Source of the DNA: Guadua angustifolia
Taxonomy: Eukaryota; Streptophyta; Magnoliopsida; Poales; Poaceae
Assembly (NCBI GenBank): GCA_036346375.1
Contig: CM070520.1
Location: 46,767,854 to 46,831,853 of the forward strand
DNA length: 64,000 bases
Direction of reading: 5' to 3'
Below are positions 35,510 through 46,160 of this stretch, piece after piece (position 1 is the stretch's first letter; each line of letters opens with the position of its first letter). The position numbers were made by a program, and so were the translations under genes. The notes under the pieces were generated by a model, which saw nothing but the letters and a program-made list of their open reading frames with translations, did not search any database and was not told the origin of the DNA.

Positions 35510-36660
35510 AAGTACTGGTTTTGATTTCTTTTCAGTGATAAATGCTGTCAGATTCCTTTGGAAGTTTGTGGAGACATTCTGAAGATGATTTAGGATTTAA
35601 ATAAATTTTCTTCATATTTTATCTTGCTATGATTTTGGTCTTCTCATTTTGAAATAGAGGAATTCAATACAATGAGTGATTATATTAAGGCTTTGAATGC
35701 TTTCAAATATTTCTAAAATTCTCTCGGGAAATTTTTGAAGTTAACTTTAAATTTAAATATATTTTCTTTGGATTTTATTCTTATATGATTTTTAATTTCA
35801 AAATTTGAAAATAATGATTTTGTCTTTAAAAACATTTATCAAAAACCAAAAATTCAAGGAAAATAAAGATAAAATGAAAATTCAGATTAAAATCATAATT
35901 ACAATTAAATTTTATATTTTATTTATTTTTGAAAATTTATCGTTGTTATAATCGGCTCGATGAGATCTTTGTAATGGTGCCATTTTTTTGGCATGTGACA
36001 TTTGTTTTTTGGAGCATTCCTTAATCATATTTATTTTAGGTTTGTACAGATGAAATATGGGTCTGCATTTAATTAAATAAAATAGTAGTAGATTTGCTTT
36101 AGCAATAAAAAATGTTTAAAATTTTTGAACATTTTGTACAAGAGTTCAAAGGAAATGATTAAGATCTCATAAAATTTTAAATCATGATCACATTCCAATG
36201 AATTTATAAAATTCTTACAAGTACAAAGGTACCATTTATATTCTTTTTGTTTTTGATTTTTGAAATATAACAAATAAAGTTGAATGCATACATAGATTTG
36301 ATTCATCAAACAAAAAAGTTTAAAAATTTTAAAAATTTTATATAATGGTTCTGAGTCAATTATTAAACTCTCATAAAAATTTTGGATCATAATCACACTC
36401 AAAAAATTTATAAAATTTGATAATGTTATTGTCCCAATTATGTTCATTATATTTTTGATTTTTAAAGATAACAAATGAAATTCAATTATTTTGAAAATTT
36501 TTATGTATGATCCTACAGTTATTAGGATAGTACCATAAATTTTTACATCATGATAAAGCATGTACAATTTTATACAAATCCAAAAGTGTTTCTAAAATTT
36601 TTAAAAAATGTCTCAAAAATTTAGTTTTTCAAAAAAATTCTCATAGGAGATGACTTTATT
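35510..36660. other. AT-rich DNA with diverged internal repeats
   Basis: No gene. A module similar to tctcataaaattttaaatcatgatcaca...aatttataaaatt recurs at about 36165, 36370 and 36530, roughly 160-205 bp apart. The same vocabulary is seen at 27800-28130. It may be LTR material of a Del-type element. The long open frame 36567-36073 (minus) is due to AT bias. Confidence 0.45.
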
Positions 36661-37800
36661 AAGGGTAATTGATCAATTTCTGGTCAAATCCGGTGGTCAA
36701 ACATCAAATTCCGGTCAAAATGCCAAGATCTCGGTGAGATTTTGTGAGATTACTGTAGCAATTCAAATTTTTTGAATTTTTCACTCCGTCCGACATTTCA
36801 AATCTCATCCTCATCTGTTAAGTGAGATCTCAAGATCTCATGAGAAACCGGCGAGATTGTGAACCTTGCTCATGTCCATCCATCTTCTGTTAATGGGGTG
36901 TTATGTGAGCTACGAAAAGACAAAAATACCGTTCGCGTTTCCAGGAAGGAGTAGGAGGCGCCAGTGATGGCAAGGGGCCGGATAGGGAGACCACCACCGC
37001 CTTAGACATGACCAACACCGATCCCCACCATCCGCAAAAACAGAATTAAGAAATCCCCAAAATAAATCAGGCCATTCGATTGCTTCCTAAATCATACCAA
37101 GTTAGCAAATTACACAACAGAAATCCCACAAAAAATCTGGCTAAATTAAATGAATCAATGGGTGAAAATCCAAATCCATCGTCGTCACCATGGTTGAGGG
37201 AGGTCGCCGTGTTCGATGGATCCACGGTGGAGTCACCAGAGATGTAGCGGGGACGGTGGCCAATAGTGGTGCAGATCCAGCTAGTGGCGGCTTACGGGAT
37301 GAAGTTGCACGCCTCCGCCGCCTCCACAGGATGAAGTTGCTGGTAGTGGTGCACATCCAGGACGCGCTCCGAAGGGAGGGGGTCATCCGGCGCCTGCGTC
37401 TTCTACGCCCGTCGGCGACGCTCTTCGGCGGGCACGCTGAAAGCTGGGAGGGCGAGGACGAGGAGAGGGAGGTGGTGTTTGAGGAGTTCTGCAAGGACGG
37501 GGGGTAGGGGTACAAACTTAGGCAGCGGCAGCTTACGGGAGGGGGAAGGAGGTCGGTGGTGTTTGAGCAACCGAAGAGAGGGAGCAGGGCAGCGACTGGC
37601 GGGTGACATTGAGGGAGGACGGGAAGAGGATGGGGGAGAAGAAGATGAGGCTGACATGTGGTATCGATAAACAGACATACGATGGGGGCAAGTTGGCCAT
37701 TTTTGGAAGGGGAAAAAAGGCTGAGAGCTCCAAGGGCATTAATGGTGACATGTACTAACGGAATGCTATGCACAAGCAGTAGAACAAGCAGCATGTAATT
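36661..37800. other. Non-coding DNA; biased open frame on minus strand
   Basis: A 217-codon open frame at 37794-37141 (minus) is rich in Pro, Ser, Leu and Arg. It has no recognisable domain, and both strands are open there, which is typical of GC-biased sequence. Around 36740-36860 short words such as gtgagat/gagatct are repeated. I see no supported gene. Confidence 0.4.
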
Positions 37801-37811
37801 TAATGTGTGTT

Positions 37812-37896
37812 TGGTAGGGCTCCAGCTCTGCTAGATCCGTGGATCTGGTGGAGCTGGGTATTCCTAGCTCCACTAGATTCGTGGAGCTGGAGCTAT
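37812..37896. repeat. Hairpin-forming GGAGCTGGAGC sequence
   Basis: gctccagctc near 37820 and gagctggagc near 37886 are inverted copies, with inner tggtggagctg / tagctccacta also pairing imperfectly. The flank gtgtttggtagggctccagctc resembles a phrase common in small grass MITE-like repeats. No target duplication was identified. Confidence 0.5.
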
Positions 37897-37919
37897 GAGT
37901 ACATTAAGAGTGTTTAGAT

Positions 37920-38900
37920 AGATCATCTTGTTTACATAGATAGAATGTTGATGACTGCGTCACACCTCCGCTCAAGGGTGCCTTAGGTCAGGGTAGCCCT
38001 GGGAGTTTGGGCCGTTTCGTCTAGCATCATAGTCCTTTGGCAACGGCGGCATGGCACATCATGCTTGTTGGGTCATGTCGTTCCATCACAGATAGTCATC
38101 GACAAGGCCTAGTACGAAAAGATGGCACGTTGGGGCACATCACATAGCACCTGTGCTAGAGCTTGATTCATACCATGGCCACCGTCACTATCGTGCTTGT
38201 CCACTGCCACCATTGCACACATGATTGCCCCCTGCTGCCGCTCGCTTGCTCACCTCTACCCTCCTCGGCCACCATCGCTACAGTCCCACCCTGCATGCTT
38301 GCCCGCTGCTACCTCAACCGCTCACCGGTCCAAGCTTTGCCACCTCGGCTCCCGCCACTGCGCGCTTGACCGCCTCTATCCTCCTCGACCACTATCGCCA
38401 TGGTTCCCCAGCTCCACCCAATGTGTTGAATTTTGCTAAAATTTCATTGAATTTTAGCAAAATTCAATCATTTAGGTGGGTGCAAAAGTATATTTATCTC
38501 GATTATATTTCGGTAGGTTCATTTGAATTTTGTCCAAAAATTTAAATTTTGGTCAAATTTTATCCAAAAATTTAAATTCTATCATAAAAAAATTCAAATT
38601 TTGCGACAACCATTTCTTCTTGAAATTACTGAATTTCAATGATCTTGGTGGGTGCAAAAAAAATTAAAACAAAAATTCAAAACCTTGCCTCCACTCGCCT
38701 CAACCGCCATGAGCCCGCGACACGCTTGCTGACCACATGCTTGGCTACCACCGTTGCCTTGCCCACCTCGGCCAGATCTAAGCTCGATGCCAACAAGGCA
38801 ATAGAATTGGCCAGGCCACTTGCTTTCTTCCTCTCCCTCTTGCACCTAATCACCACTCGCCCCATTGCCTGGAGGAGAAGGCAAGAAGAAACCTAGAAGA
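37920..38900. other. Low-complexity intergenic DNA
   Basis: No gene is supported. 38160-38420 and 38690-38800 share CAC/GCC-rich phrases (cgcttgctgacc / cgcttgctcacc; ccaccatcgc / ccaccgttgc). 38430-38640 is AT-rich with repeated aaatttaaattt(t/c) text. Confidence 0.4.
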
Positions 38901-38919
38901 CATGGTCTGCCGCCAATGG

Positions 38920-39200
38920 GGAAAAAGAAAAGACGAAGGAAGTTTGTGGTGTGCGAAAGAGAGAGAGAGAAAGAGAGAGAGAGAGGTAGGGGAAAACAAA
39001 AGAAAAAGGAAAGGCTGCGGGGAGCAGGGAGTGGGAAAAAGAAAAGATAGACAAGGGAAAAAAGGGGAGGGAAAAGGAAAACAAGAAAAAAGATGAAAAG
39101 TGGAAAAAAATATGTAAAGTGGAAAAAAGAGGGAAACATAAAAAAGAGAAGGGAAAAATTAAAAAGAAGGAAAATTGTGAAATTGAAGTAATTAAGTAAA
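38920..39200 (+). repeat. Purine-rich tract (GA/AAAG)
   Basis: About 280 bp almost without pyrimidines on the plus strand, including a (GA)n core at 38959-38985 and many gaaaaag words. Confidence 0.85.
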
Positions 39201-39399
39201 ATTATGGATGCTTAAATATATTGGAAAAAGGTGACATTTTATTATTTTTTACAGATACATTGTTACCACCCCGTTAGGAACCATACACCCCAATGTAGGA
39301 TTTCCCTACAAGGAAAAGAGTACAGTAACTACAGACATGAATACATGTTAGCTACTCAATGTTGAGATTTGCTAATGCCTGTGTGATCTCGAGATCCTC

Positions 39400-40252
39400 C
39401 AATTGATGCTGCTGCTTGTCATCTGCTTTCTACCAAGAGTTGAAAAAGGTTTATGAAGATTTGAAGACAATAGAAGAGAATCTTTGTACAACCCAAATGT
39501 TAGCCACAAAAAGGATTGCAAAACTAGAAGAAGTTTTGCATGGCGTTAGAGTGGAAGCACAAGAAGAGTAAAAAGATCCAAAAGAATTGCAGCAAGAACT
39601 TGAGAAGCAAGTGTCTTCACCTCAAGATCGAGGCACCTGAGCAGTCTATTCCTGTTGTCTCCGGTAAATTGGATCAATTTGCACCAATACCTACCCATCT
39701 GCTATTCCATGCACCAGGAGAGCATCAGCCTAGTTGGCTTAGCGATTGATGGAGCTTAGTTTAGTCAGTTGAGATTCATGTGTGGGAGTCGCGTTTGCTT
39801 AAGATTAAGAGTGTTGCCCTTTAGGCGTTAGACTTGTGTGCTTAGGTTGATTTGGTTTTTTTGAGTGAGCAGTATGTGTTACAAGAGGCCCTTAGGCACT
39901 TTTAAGCAGTCATACCAAGGTATTAATAAAGCTTATTTAAATTCTAAGTTGTTGGGTTAAACCTGTTCCGCAATAATTCTTTGTTTCTGATCTCTACTTT
40001 TCCCTCTTACCCAATCCCATGGAGTGATCAACAGATGGTTTAGACATGCTACCAATGGAGCTAGTGGAAGTGGTATCTGATCTAGTGAGAATCCCAATGA
40101 TGGATCATTTTCTTAACCATCACCTCAAGTGGATATGTAGAGCTTTGGAGTGTTTTCAGTTGCTTAGACTCAGTTGATGCATATAATGATGCAACAAGTG
40201 CAAAGTATGATTAGTCAAGCTAATGTTAACAAATATCCCAAGCTACTATCAA
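39400..40252 (+). mobile_element. Del/Tekay-type gypsy fragment (leader and gag start), left of the hAT insertion
   Basis: Related to the leader of the minus-strand Del element: 39470-39560 matches the reverse complement of about 19810-19660, and 39915-40000 (cataccaa..tattaataaa..gggttaaac) matches about 19450-19400. A degenerate gag N-terminus (MDHFLNHHLKW... near 40085) runs up to the 8-bp target duplication at 40245. The fragment resumes at 45956. Confidence 0.7.
40245..40252. repeat. hAT target-site duplication, left copy
   Basis: actatcaa, identical to 45948-45955 on the other side of the element. Confidence 0.93.
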
Positions 40253-40273
40253 TAGGCCTGGTAATGGGCCACG
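40253..40273 (+). repeat. hAT left terminal inverted repeat
   Basis: taggcctggtaatgggccac; about 16 of 20 positions match the inverted right end. Confidence 0.85.
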
Positions 40274-40449
40274 ATTTATAGGGCTAAAAGGATTGGGCTT
40301 TTGAATGGGCTGCTATAGGGTCATGCTAATTGGGCAAAAAAGAAAAGTGGGCAAGGATAGGATTGGGCTGGCTTGGGTTAGGATTTAAATGGGCTGTCAT
40401 TTCGCATTTTGTAAGGGCCAGCCCACAACTACGGCCCGTGGAAGGAAGG

Positions 40450-40985
40450 AATAAGGGCCGTCACTCGTTCACTCCATCAGACCGTCACTCGTTCGTCATT
40501 CCACTTCCTCAGTTCCGCAATTCCGCAGTTCACACAAAACCTAAACCTAGAGATCTTTGCCTTCCGCAGTTCCGCTAGAACCTCCGATCCCATCAAACCT
40601 CTCCCCGAATCCTCCTCGTCCCTTGGTGTTGACCAATCCTTACGTCGTCGCCGCCGTCGCCGCCGTGGCATTCTTGGCGGTTTTCATTGACTCCGGACAC
40701 CATTCGGAGCCACGAGGATCACGAGATCTCGTCGGGGAAGCGAGGTTTGTTTCGCTCGACTCCTGTTTTGCGTTGTCCCCAGCTTGATTTAGGCTTCTTG
40801 GGATAGTTCTTGATGGTTGTTGGTGCTAGGTTCTTAGACGGTTTGCGTTTCATTTGGATCTAGCAGCGTCCAATTTTGATTTGATCTGATAAACAGGGTG
40901 AGGAGGCTCCTGAGTTTCGTGTTGAAGCTTGATGTCCAAGGATTGCCAACAGAATGCCATAGATGTTGGTGATAGGCTCTAGGCT
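40450..40985 (+). other. 5'-leader-like sequence inside the hAT element
   Basis: A C/T-rich stretch (40450-40740) resembles a plant 5' untranslated exon ending at gaagcgag|gtttgt (about 40745), a plausible splice donor. A possible acceptor ataaacag lies near 40897. It may be the transposase leader or captured from a host gene; no protein is recognisable. A 34-bp direct repeat (gtccaaggattgcc...agatgtt) occurs at 40934 and 41044. Confidence 0.35.
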
Positions 40986-41490
40986 GCATCTTCCCAAACC
41001 ACAAGGTAACGTTTTATCATGTTACCATAGATGTTGCAGATGAGTCCAAGGATTGCCAACAGAATGCCATAGATGTTACAGATGAGCCTTTGTTTTCCCC
41101 TTTTTTTGGATTTTGTAGATCTGTAAGGCTTTAATTTGCTACTTGTAATTAGATTAGAACACATTTTTAGGTTAGAACACATTTTTAGGTTTCACTGGAT
41201 ATATGCTCAACAATTGGATATACTATTTTTGGAAGGAAATCATGTATGGAGGATGAAATAGATATGCAACTATGCAAGTAGTATTCACTTCTTGCCTCTT
41301 TAGTATCAAATTTATCATGTTACCACCAGGACCATGGCAAAGTAGCGCTTTTTTATCCATACAAGAAATTACTGAATTGGTTCATTCTTCATAAGCGAGA
41401 AGAATTGGGTGACTGTGTTCAATGAAACAGTTGGATTCTTATAAAGAACTTTCGGGGTTTCAGATACCCCGGATATTATAGCATTGAGAA

Positions 41491-42104
41491 TCAGAGTCTC
41501 AGAGAAGGAGAACTAAGTTCACCCATCTGCTCTGTATACTGCATAACTATCCAGTAAATAAATCTTGTCAAAGCTTGAGGAATATCAATGTTGTTGTAGG
41601 CTACATATGTCCACATATCTCTGGTGGAGACACAATCAAATTCGACATAACGAAGATGATATGGCTTTAAAATACTGAGTATGGAGCCAACATCATCATT
41701 TGTCACATATGCTCTTAGGAATCGTAAAGTTTTTGCCTCCTCACACAAGGAACATCAAGGTCCTTAACTTTTGCAGAGGCCTAATCATCTGTAGTATTTT
41801 CTTTAATTTCTCACTGGGAAAAATTGGCATTTCCATCTCTGTCAAGACCAGTGGTTATGATGGACAAATGATGAATGCATGGATTAATTGTCTTAGATTG
41901 CAATCCATTTATATTCGCACATTCCTTTGATGAAACCTTCTCAGCTAATTCATGCATTAGGTCATGCATAACATAGTGCGAGCCAAGGTCTGGCATAAGA
42001 AAGTGCGAGTCAACCTTTTGGAAGAATCTCAAGTCCACTTCTGCTGATCGATTTGCCTTTTCATTCTGTAATATTCTAAAACAGAAGTGTTCTTTTTGTG
42101 ACAA
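41491..42104 (-). pseudogene. NLR (NB-LRR) resistance-gene fragment captured in hAT
   Basis: 42104-41811 reads KVDSHFLMPDLGSHYVMHDL, then MHELAEKVSSKECANI and CIHHLSII. This is the end of the NB-ARC region, with the MHD motif as V-M-H-D-L. 41748-41491 continues in another frame with EEAKTLRFLRAYV and LKPYHLRYVEF, the style of the first leucine-rich repeats. It lacks P-loop, kinase-2 and most repeats, and it is antisense to the transposase. Intracellular NLR proteins detect pathogen effectors; this piece cannot. It lies between the hAT terminus and the transposase, so capture by the element is the simplest reading. Confidence 0.78.
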
Positions 42105-42238
42105 TAGTCCCCTATCAATGCAAAATTTGTATTATTATAGAAACAAATTGTAGTGGCTATGAGCATTTGTCAATATCCTTTCATGAGCTGATAATGGAAA
42201 GGAGCTTCACAAGTTACTAAACTTTTTTCCTTGTTAGG

Positions 42239-42311
42239 TTCCTGAAGGCAATGGATTTGGTGAGGAATGAATTCTACGATCTGTGCAACAAGTTTCAGAC
42301 TATGCTTCAGG
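42239..42311 (+). other. Exon-like segment of unknown origin
   Basis: ccttgttag|gttcc... opens and ...atgcttcag|gtattt closes a 73-bp stretch with good splice-site context. In one frame it encodes MDLVRNEFYDLCNKFQTMLQ. I do not recognise the family. It could belong to the captured syntaxin gene or to another host gene. Confidence 0.35.
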
Positions 42312-42714
42312 TATTTCATATGAAAACTCTTTTTCGTGTTCCATTGAACAGGATGAGCCATCTTCAAAGGATGTTAATGGAGTGAATACCATTAGTTTTC
42401 ATGGCCTTAGTAGTTTTCAATCATAATCACTAGTAAACAAATATGGACATGTTATCTATGTTCCAGTGCTGAATTTGTACTTATATGTACCACTTAGTGT
42501 CTGGAGCACTAATTAGGACTTTTGGAATCCTTATTTGGTTGATCAATGTTTATTGAATATTTACTTTGTACATAGTTTTGAAACTACTACTAGTATGAAT
42601 CCACTTCTTGTAAAGCTGTTATTGTGTTTAAAACGTGAAGTTATAAATCAAATTATTGACACAAAGAAAATGCAGAGGATGCTTATGCTCATGTGTATTA
42701 GGTAATTTTTTATA

Positions 42715-44679
42715 ATGGAGAGGATTGCATCCATGTCAGAAAATTCAGTGGATAGTCGTGATCTTCACTTGGCTGATCCGCCAAGTCGCACATCAAAGAA
42801 AAGGGCTAAAGTTTGGGAATACGTTGAATCAGAAATTATAGATGGGAAAGAAAGGGCAGTGTGTAAGTATTGTAAGATGAAATTGTCTTGTGAACCTGGG
42901 AAAGGCACTAATCATCTTAATAGGCATATAGGACTTCATTGTCGTGATATTCCACATGAAGATAGGGAGAGATTTCTCGTGAATTAATTGCAAGAGACAG
43001 GCCATGGATGGCGACCAGTCTCTCTTTGACCCTCAAGTGTGTCGTGCACTTATTGCCAAGTTTTTTATTAGTGCAGAGATTGCATTTCGGAAAGCTGAGG
43101 ATCCTTATTGGAAGAAGATATTGAACTACCTACATCCATCTTTCAGAGTAGTTGGTCGACAAACTATTCGATCAGATTGTCTTGTTCTATATGAAGAGGA
43201 GAAGAAATGATTGCATGATATTGTCAAAAAATTGGTCTCCCATGTAAATTTGACTGCAAATCTCTGGACATCAAACCAAAACCTAGGGTATCCTTGTGTC
43301 ACACCACACTATATTGATGGTGAATTTAAGCTACATAAGATAATCATAGCATTTAAGCAAACTTCCTTTCCACATACATCTTATGCTGTCCAGGATGCAA
43401 TTACCTCTTGTTTGGTAGAGTGGGACTTAATCACCAAGCTATTTACATTAACATTAGATAACGCAAGTGTTAATGACAAAGCCGCAAGGGATTTGCATGA
43501 CACATTGGGTGCTGAAATGCTTCTTAGAGCCGAGGACTTCCATGTAAGGTGTGCTGCTCATGTGCTGAATATCATGGTTCAAGATGGACTAAAGTTGGTT
43601 GTTCATGCAATTGGGAGAGTGCGGGACATTGTTAAAATAGTCACATCCTCACCGTCACGAATGCAGATCTTTAATTCAGTTGCTGAGAGATTGGGCCTTG
43701 AAACAAAGTCAGGGCTAGTACTTGATGTCCCTCATAGATGGAACGCAACATATGACATGATCCATGCGGCTTTGGAGTATAAAATTGCTCTCAATAGATA
43801 TGCTACTGAGCAATACTACGAAGCTCCCACTGAGGAAGATTGGGCAATGGCTCAAGCTCTTCATAGGTTTTTGTAGGCCTTTAGTGATGCCACAAAGGCA
43901 TTTTCCACCGATCGGCACCCCACAGCACACCTCTTTTTGAAATTGGTGTTGATGATTCGGGATGTTTTACTTGATGAAAGGTGGAATCATGATGAGCTTC
44001 TAAATGAGATGGCCTGTGTTATGTATGTCAAATTTGAAAAGTATTGGTCTAAGCCAAATGTTGTGCTTCTCATAGCAGCCACATTGGACCCTTCGTAGAA
44101 ATTTGACTTTCTTAGGTTCTATTTTCATAGCAATGAACAAAATGTTGAGGAAAAGATGAGAAAGCTACGTACTTCTGTAGATAAGTATTATTCAGAGTAT
44201 GAGAAAATGTGAGGAGCCAAGCTTTGCCTACATTTGTGCAATCTGATGAACATATGGTTGCCAGTGAGCCTAGTTCTTGCCCTAGTTCTTCAGGAGGTGT
44301 ATTTTTTGGTAAACGGCGGATAGAATTTGCCTTCGCTCAGTTCACTTCACAAAATCTAGAAGCACGTGCACAACGATCTGAATTTGATGCATATTTAGAA
44401 GATCCCAGGGTCCTCCTGAACTGTGATGAGAATTTTGATGTTTTGGGTTGGTGGAAGAGAAACACGGAAGTCTACCCAATCTTGTCTTTGATGGCTAGAG
44501 ATTTTCTAGCAATTCCTATTAGTATGGTGTCCTCTGAATCCGCGTTCAGTGCTGCTGGCAGAATTATTGGTAAAAATAGGACTTCATTGTCCCCTAAAAG
44601 CCTTGAGGCTCTAATCTGCAGCAAAGATTGGCTTATTGGATTTAATGATGATGACGAAGGTAAATTACTTCTAGCTTAA
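42715..44679 (+). pseudogene. hAT transposase with BED finger and dimerisation domain, broken
   Basis: The ATG at 42715 gives an N-terminal BED zinc finger (AVCKYCKMKLSC, then HLNRHIGLHC; 42840-42950). A central RNase H-like region follows (FFISAEIAFRKAEDPYWKK; HVNLTANLWTSNQNLGYPCV; LTLDNASVNDKAARDL; DFHVRCAAHVLNIMVQDGLK; HRWNATYDMIHAALEY). The C-terminal dimerisation domain is at 44430-44640 (LGWWKRNTEVYPILSLMARD; SSESAFSAAGRIIGKNRTSL). The frame is broken at about 42985 (stop and shift), 43208 (TGA), 43874 (TAG), 44096 (TAG) and 44210. It would cut and rejoin hAT ends if restored; here it is inactive. Confidence 0.92.
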
Positions 44680-44726
44680 GCACTAATTGTACCTTCCAAT
44701 AATATGAACTATTTTCTTATGATTCA

Positions 44727-44848
44727 ATATGCAGGAGAAACAATGGAGGGATATAGTGCTTGTGAGTTGTAAGAGGACATTTCAAGGTATAATTTTAATA
44801 TGCAGGAGAAACAATGGAGGGATATAGTGCTTGTGAATTGTAGGAGAA
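44727..44848 (+). repeat. Tandem duplication, 71-bp period
   Basis: atatgcaggagaaacaatgg...gcttgtgagttgta occurs at 44727 and 44798. Each copy contains a tatgcag|g acceptor-like site. Confidence 0.8.
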
Positions 44849-45051
44849 ATTAAACAATGTGTGAGTTTTGTTCAATTCTCATTGCTGTGTGAGTTTATGA
44901 TTCCATGGAAATTATATATTCATTCCATTTGATGTTCAGTTGTTCAAGTGTATTTCCTTAAAATATTGAGTCCTTTTTTCTTGCTGGAAGTGTAGCATGG
45001 CAAAACGAGTATAGCAAATGAAGTAATTTCAAACATATTGTTGTTTTGCAG

Positions 45052-45467
45052 GAAAGGATCTTAAACGACCTAAGCTTGGAGATGGAAACTACTTCAAACA
45101 GACTTGACTTTGTGCAAAGTTAGTTCCTTCATCATCTACTATAGATACTTGTATTTATGTTCCGTTTGCACATCCGCTCGGCAAGACAAAGGATTTTACC
45201 CTGGTTTGTTTCCCAAGAATTTTACTACTGAATGAATACTTTTCAATTAACATGCGTGATGCCATACTTATTTGTTGCATTCAAGTTGTTTGAAATATTG
45301 GCAAGTTCTTACAAAATTAAAACTTTGACATGATTTTCATCCATGTCCTGGTGCAGAAAAGAGTGGCAATGGTAATGAAAAAGGCTGGCATTAAAGGACA
45401 GATTCTGATGATCGTGTTCCTAGTTGTTCTGTTCATTATACTTTTCGGTTTGGTGTTCTTGACATAA
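45052..45467 (+). pseudogene. SYP61-like syntaxin C-terminal exons captured in hAT
   Basis: Exon 45052-45118, after gttttgcag|, encodes ERILNDLSLEMETTSNRLDF, the end of a Qc-SNARE helix. Exon 45357-45467, after tggtgcag|, encodes RVAMVMKKAGIKGQ and a hydrophobic tail anchor (ILMIVFLVVLFIILFGLVFL) ending in T and a stop. This order and wording match the C-terminus of SYP61 syntaxins of the trans-Golgi network. The donor after 45118 (gttagt) would leave phase 1, while the next exon reads in phase 0, so one base (an extra A in the aaaa run) seems to have been gained. The rest of the gene is absent from the window. It lies on the same strand as the transposase, inside the hAT borders. Confidence 0.82.
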
Positions 45468-45926
45468 TAGCATGTTCATTATACTTTGTTCATCTACCTG
45501 CTTACTGTAAGTTGTGGAGAAAATAAATGTACGAGTTACGCATGTTTCTCAATCTTCCTTTCTTCGAAGCCCTGCTTGGCTGTTATATTTCCACGTTAAA
45601 TCCTTTCTTTTTCCGCAATTGTGCCCGTTCTATTTGTGATTACCAATTTATGACTACTAATAAGCGAGAGAAGCATCGTTGAAACGAACAGACAAAGCAG
45701 TCAAACATCAAGGCTGAGTAAAGAGTCAGCCCTCAGCCGGCTCTTCAGCCCCCACAGGGCTCTACCCTTTCAGACTTAACGGGCCAGCCCAAGGATTTAA
45801 AATGGGCCAAGGACCTTATTGCTTGATGGGCTGGACCGAATTGGAAGGAAACATTGAGTAGTGGGCTGGATGAGGATTGGGGCCAACTCCCAAACAAATG
45901 GGGTTGGGGTGGGGTTCGGACTGGGC

Positions 45927-45947
45927 CTTGGCTCATTATCAAGCCTA
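45927..45947 (-). repeat. hAT right terminal inverted repeat
   Basis: Read inward: TAGGCTTGATAATGAGCCAA. Confidence 0.85.
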
Positions 45948-45955
45948 ACTATCAA
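45948..45955. repeat. hAT target-site duplication, right copy
   Basis: actatcaa, identical to 40245-40252. Confidence 0.93.
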
Positions 45956-46160
45956 TGGCCCCATCCTTACTCGAAGTTGTTAGAATTCATTAGAACCCAT
46001 CTACTGACTTTCTCTAGGAATGTTTCACCTTTGGAAGTAGATGATTGTCTCAGAGTCATCGAGAAGAAGTTACTTATTACTCAGTATGAAGGCATGAGAA
46101 GGTTCTTTATGCTTCTTATTAGTTGGAAGGAAATGCTTCTGAATGGTGGGTGAATGAGGG
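45956..46160 (+). pseudogene. Del-type gypsy gag fragment, right of the hAT insertion
   Basis: Continues the gag sequence interrupted at 40252: FSRNVSPLEVDDCLRVIEKK, LLITQYEGM, then ...SEWWVNE in a shifted frame. It is similar to the gag at 19046-18880 (EADDWLRTMEKK...QCEGNEKV). It ends abruptly at about 46157, where the sequence becomes the antisense gene of the Tat element. Confidence 0.78.

Larger units (their letters stand above)
40253..45947 (+). mobile_element. hAT transposon, complete ends, with captured gene pieces
   Basis: 5695 bp bounded by imperfect terminal inverted repeats (left TAGGCCTGGTAATGGGCC; right, read inward, TAGGCTTGATAATGAGCC) and a perfect 8-bp target duplication, both diagnostic of hAT. 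GGGC(T/C)-rich subterminal DNA lies at about 40260-40460 and 45750-45945. Inside are, from left: a possible 5'-leader sequence, an antisense NLR fragment (41491-42104), an exon-like piece (42239-42311), a broken transposase (42715-44679) and the last exons of a SYP61-like syntaxin (45052-45467). It sits in a gypsy gag sequence. Confidence 0.92.

Noticed and set aside
36073..36567. 164-codon open frame on the minus strand
   Set aside because: Ile/Leu/Phe/Lys-rich product of an AT-rich repeat region with no start context or domain.
37141..37794. 217-codon open frame on the minus strand
   Set aside because: Rich in Pro, Ser, Leu and Arg, with other frames open in the same place and no domain; explained by base composition.
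41491..42104. A functional NLR gene
   Set aside because: No P-loop, kinase-2 or full repeat region, and the frame is broken; it is a fragment.
45052..45467. An intact host syntaxin gene
   Set aside because: Only the last two exons are present, out of phase by one base, and they lie inside hAT borders defined by an exact target duplication.
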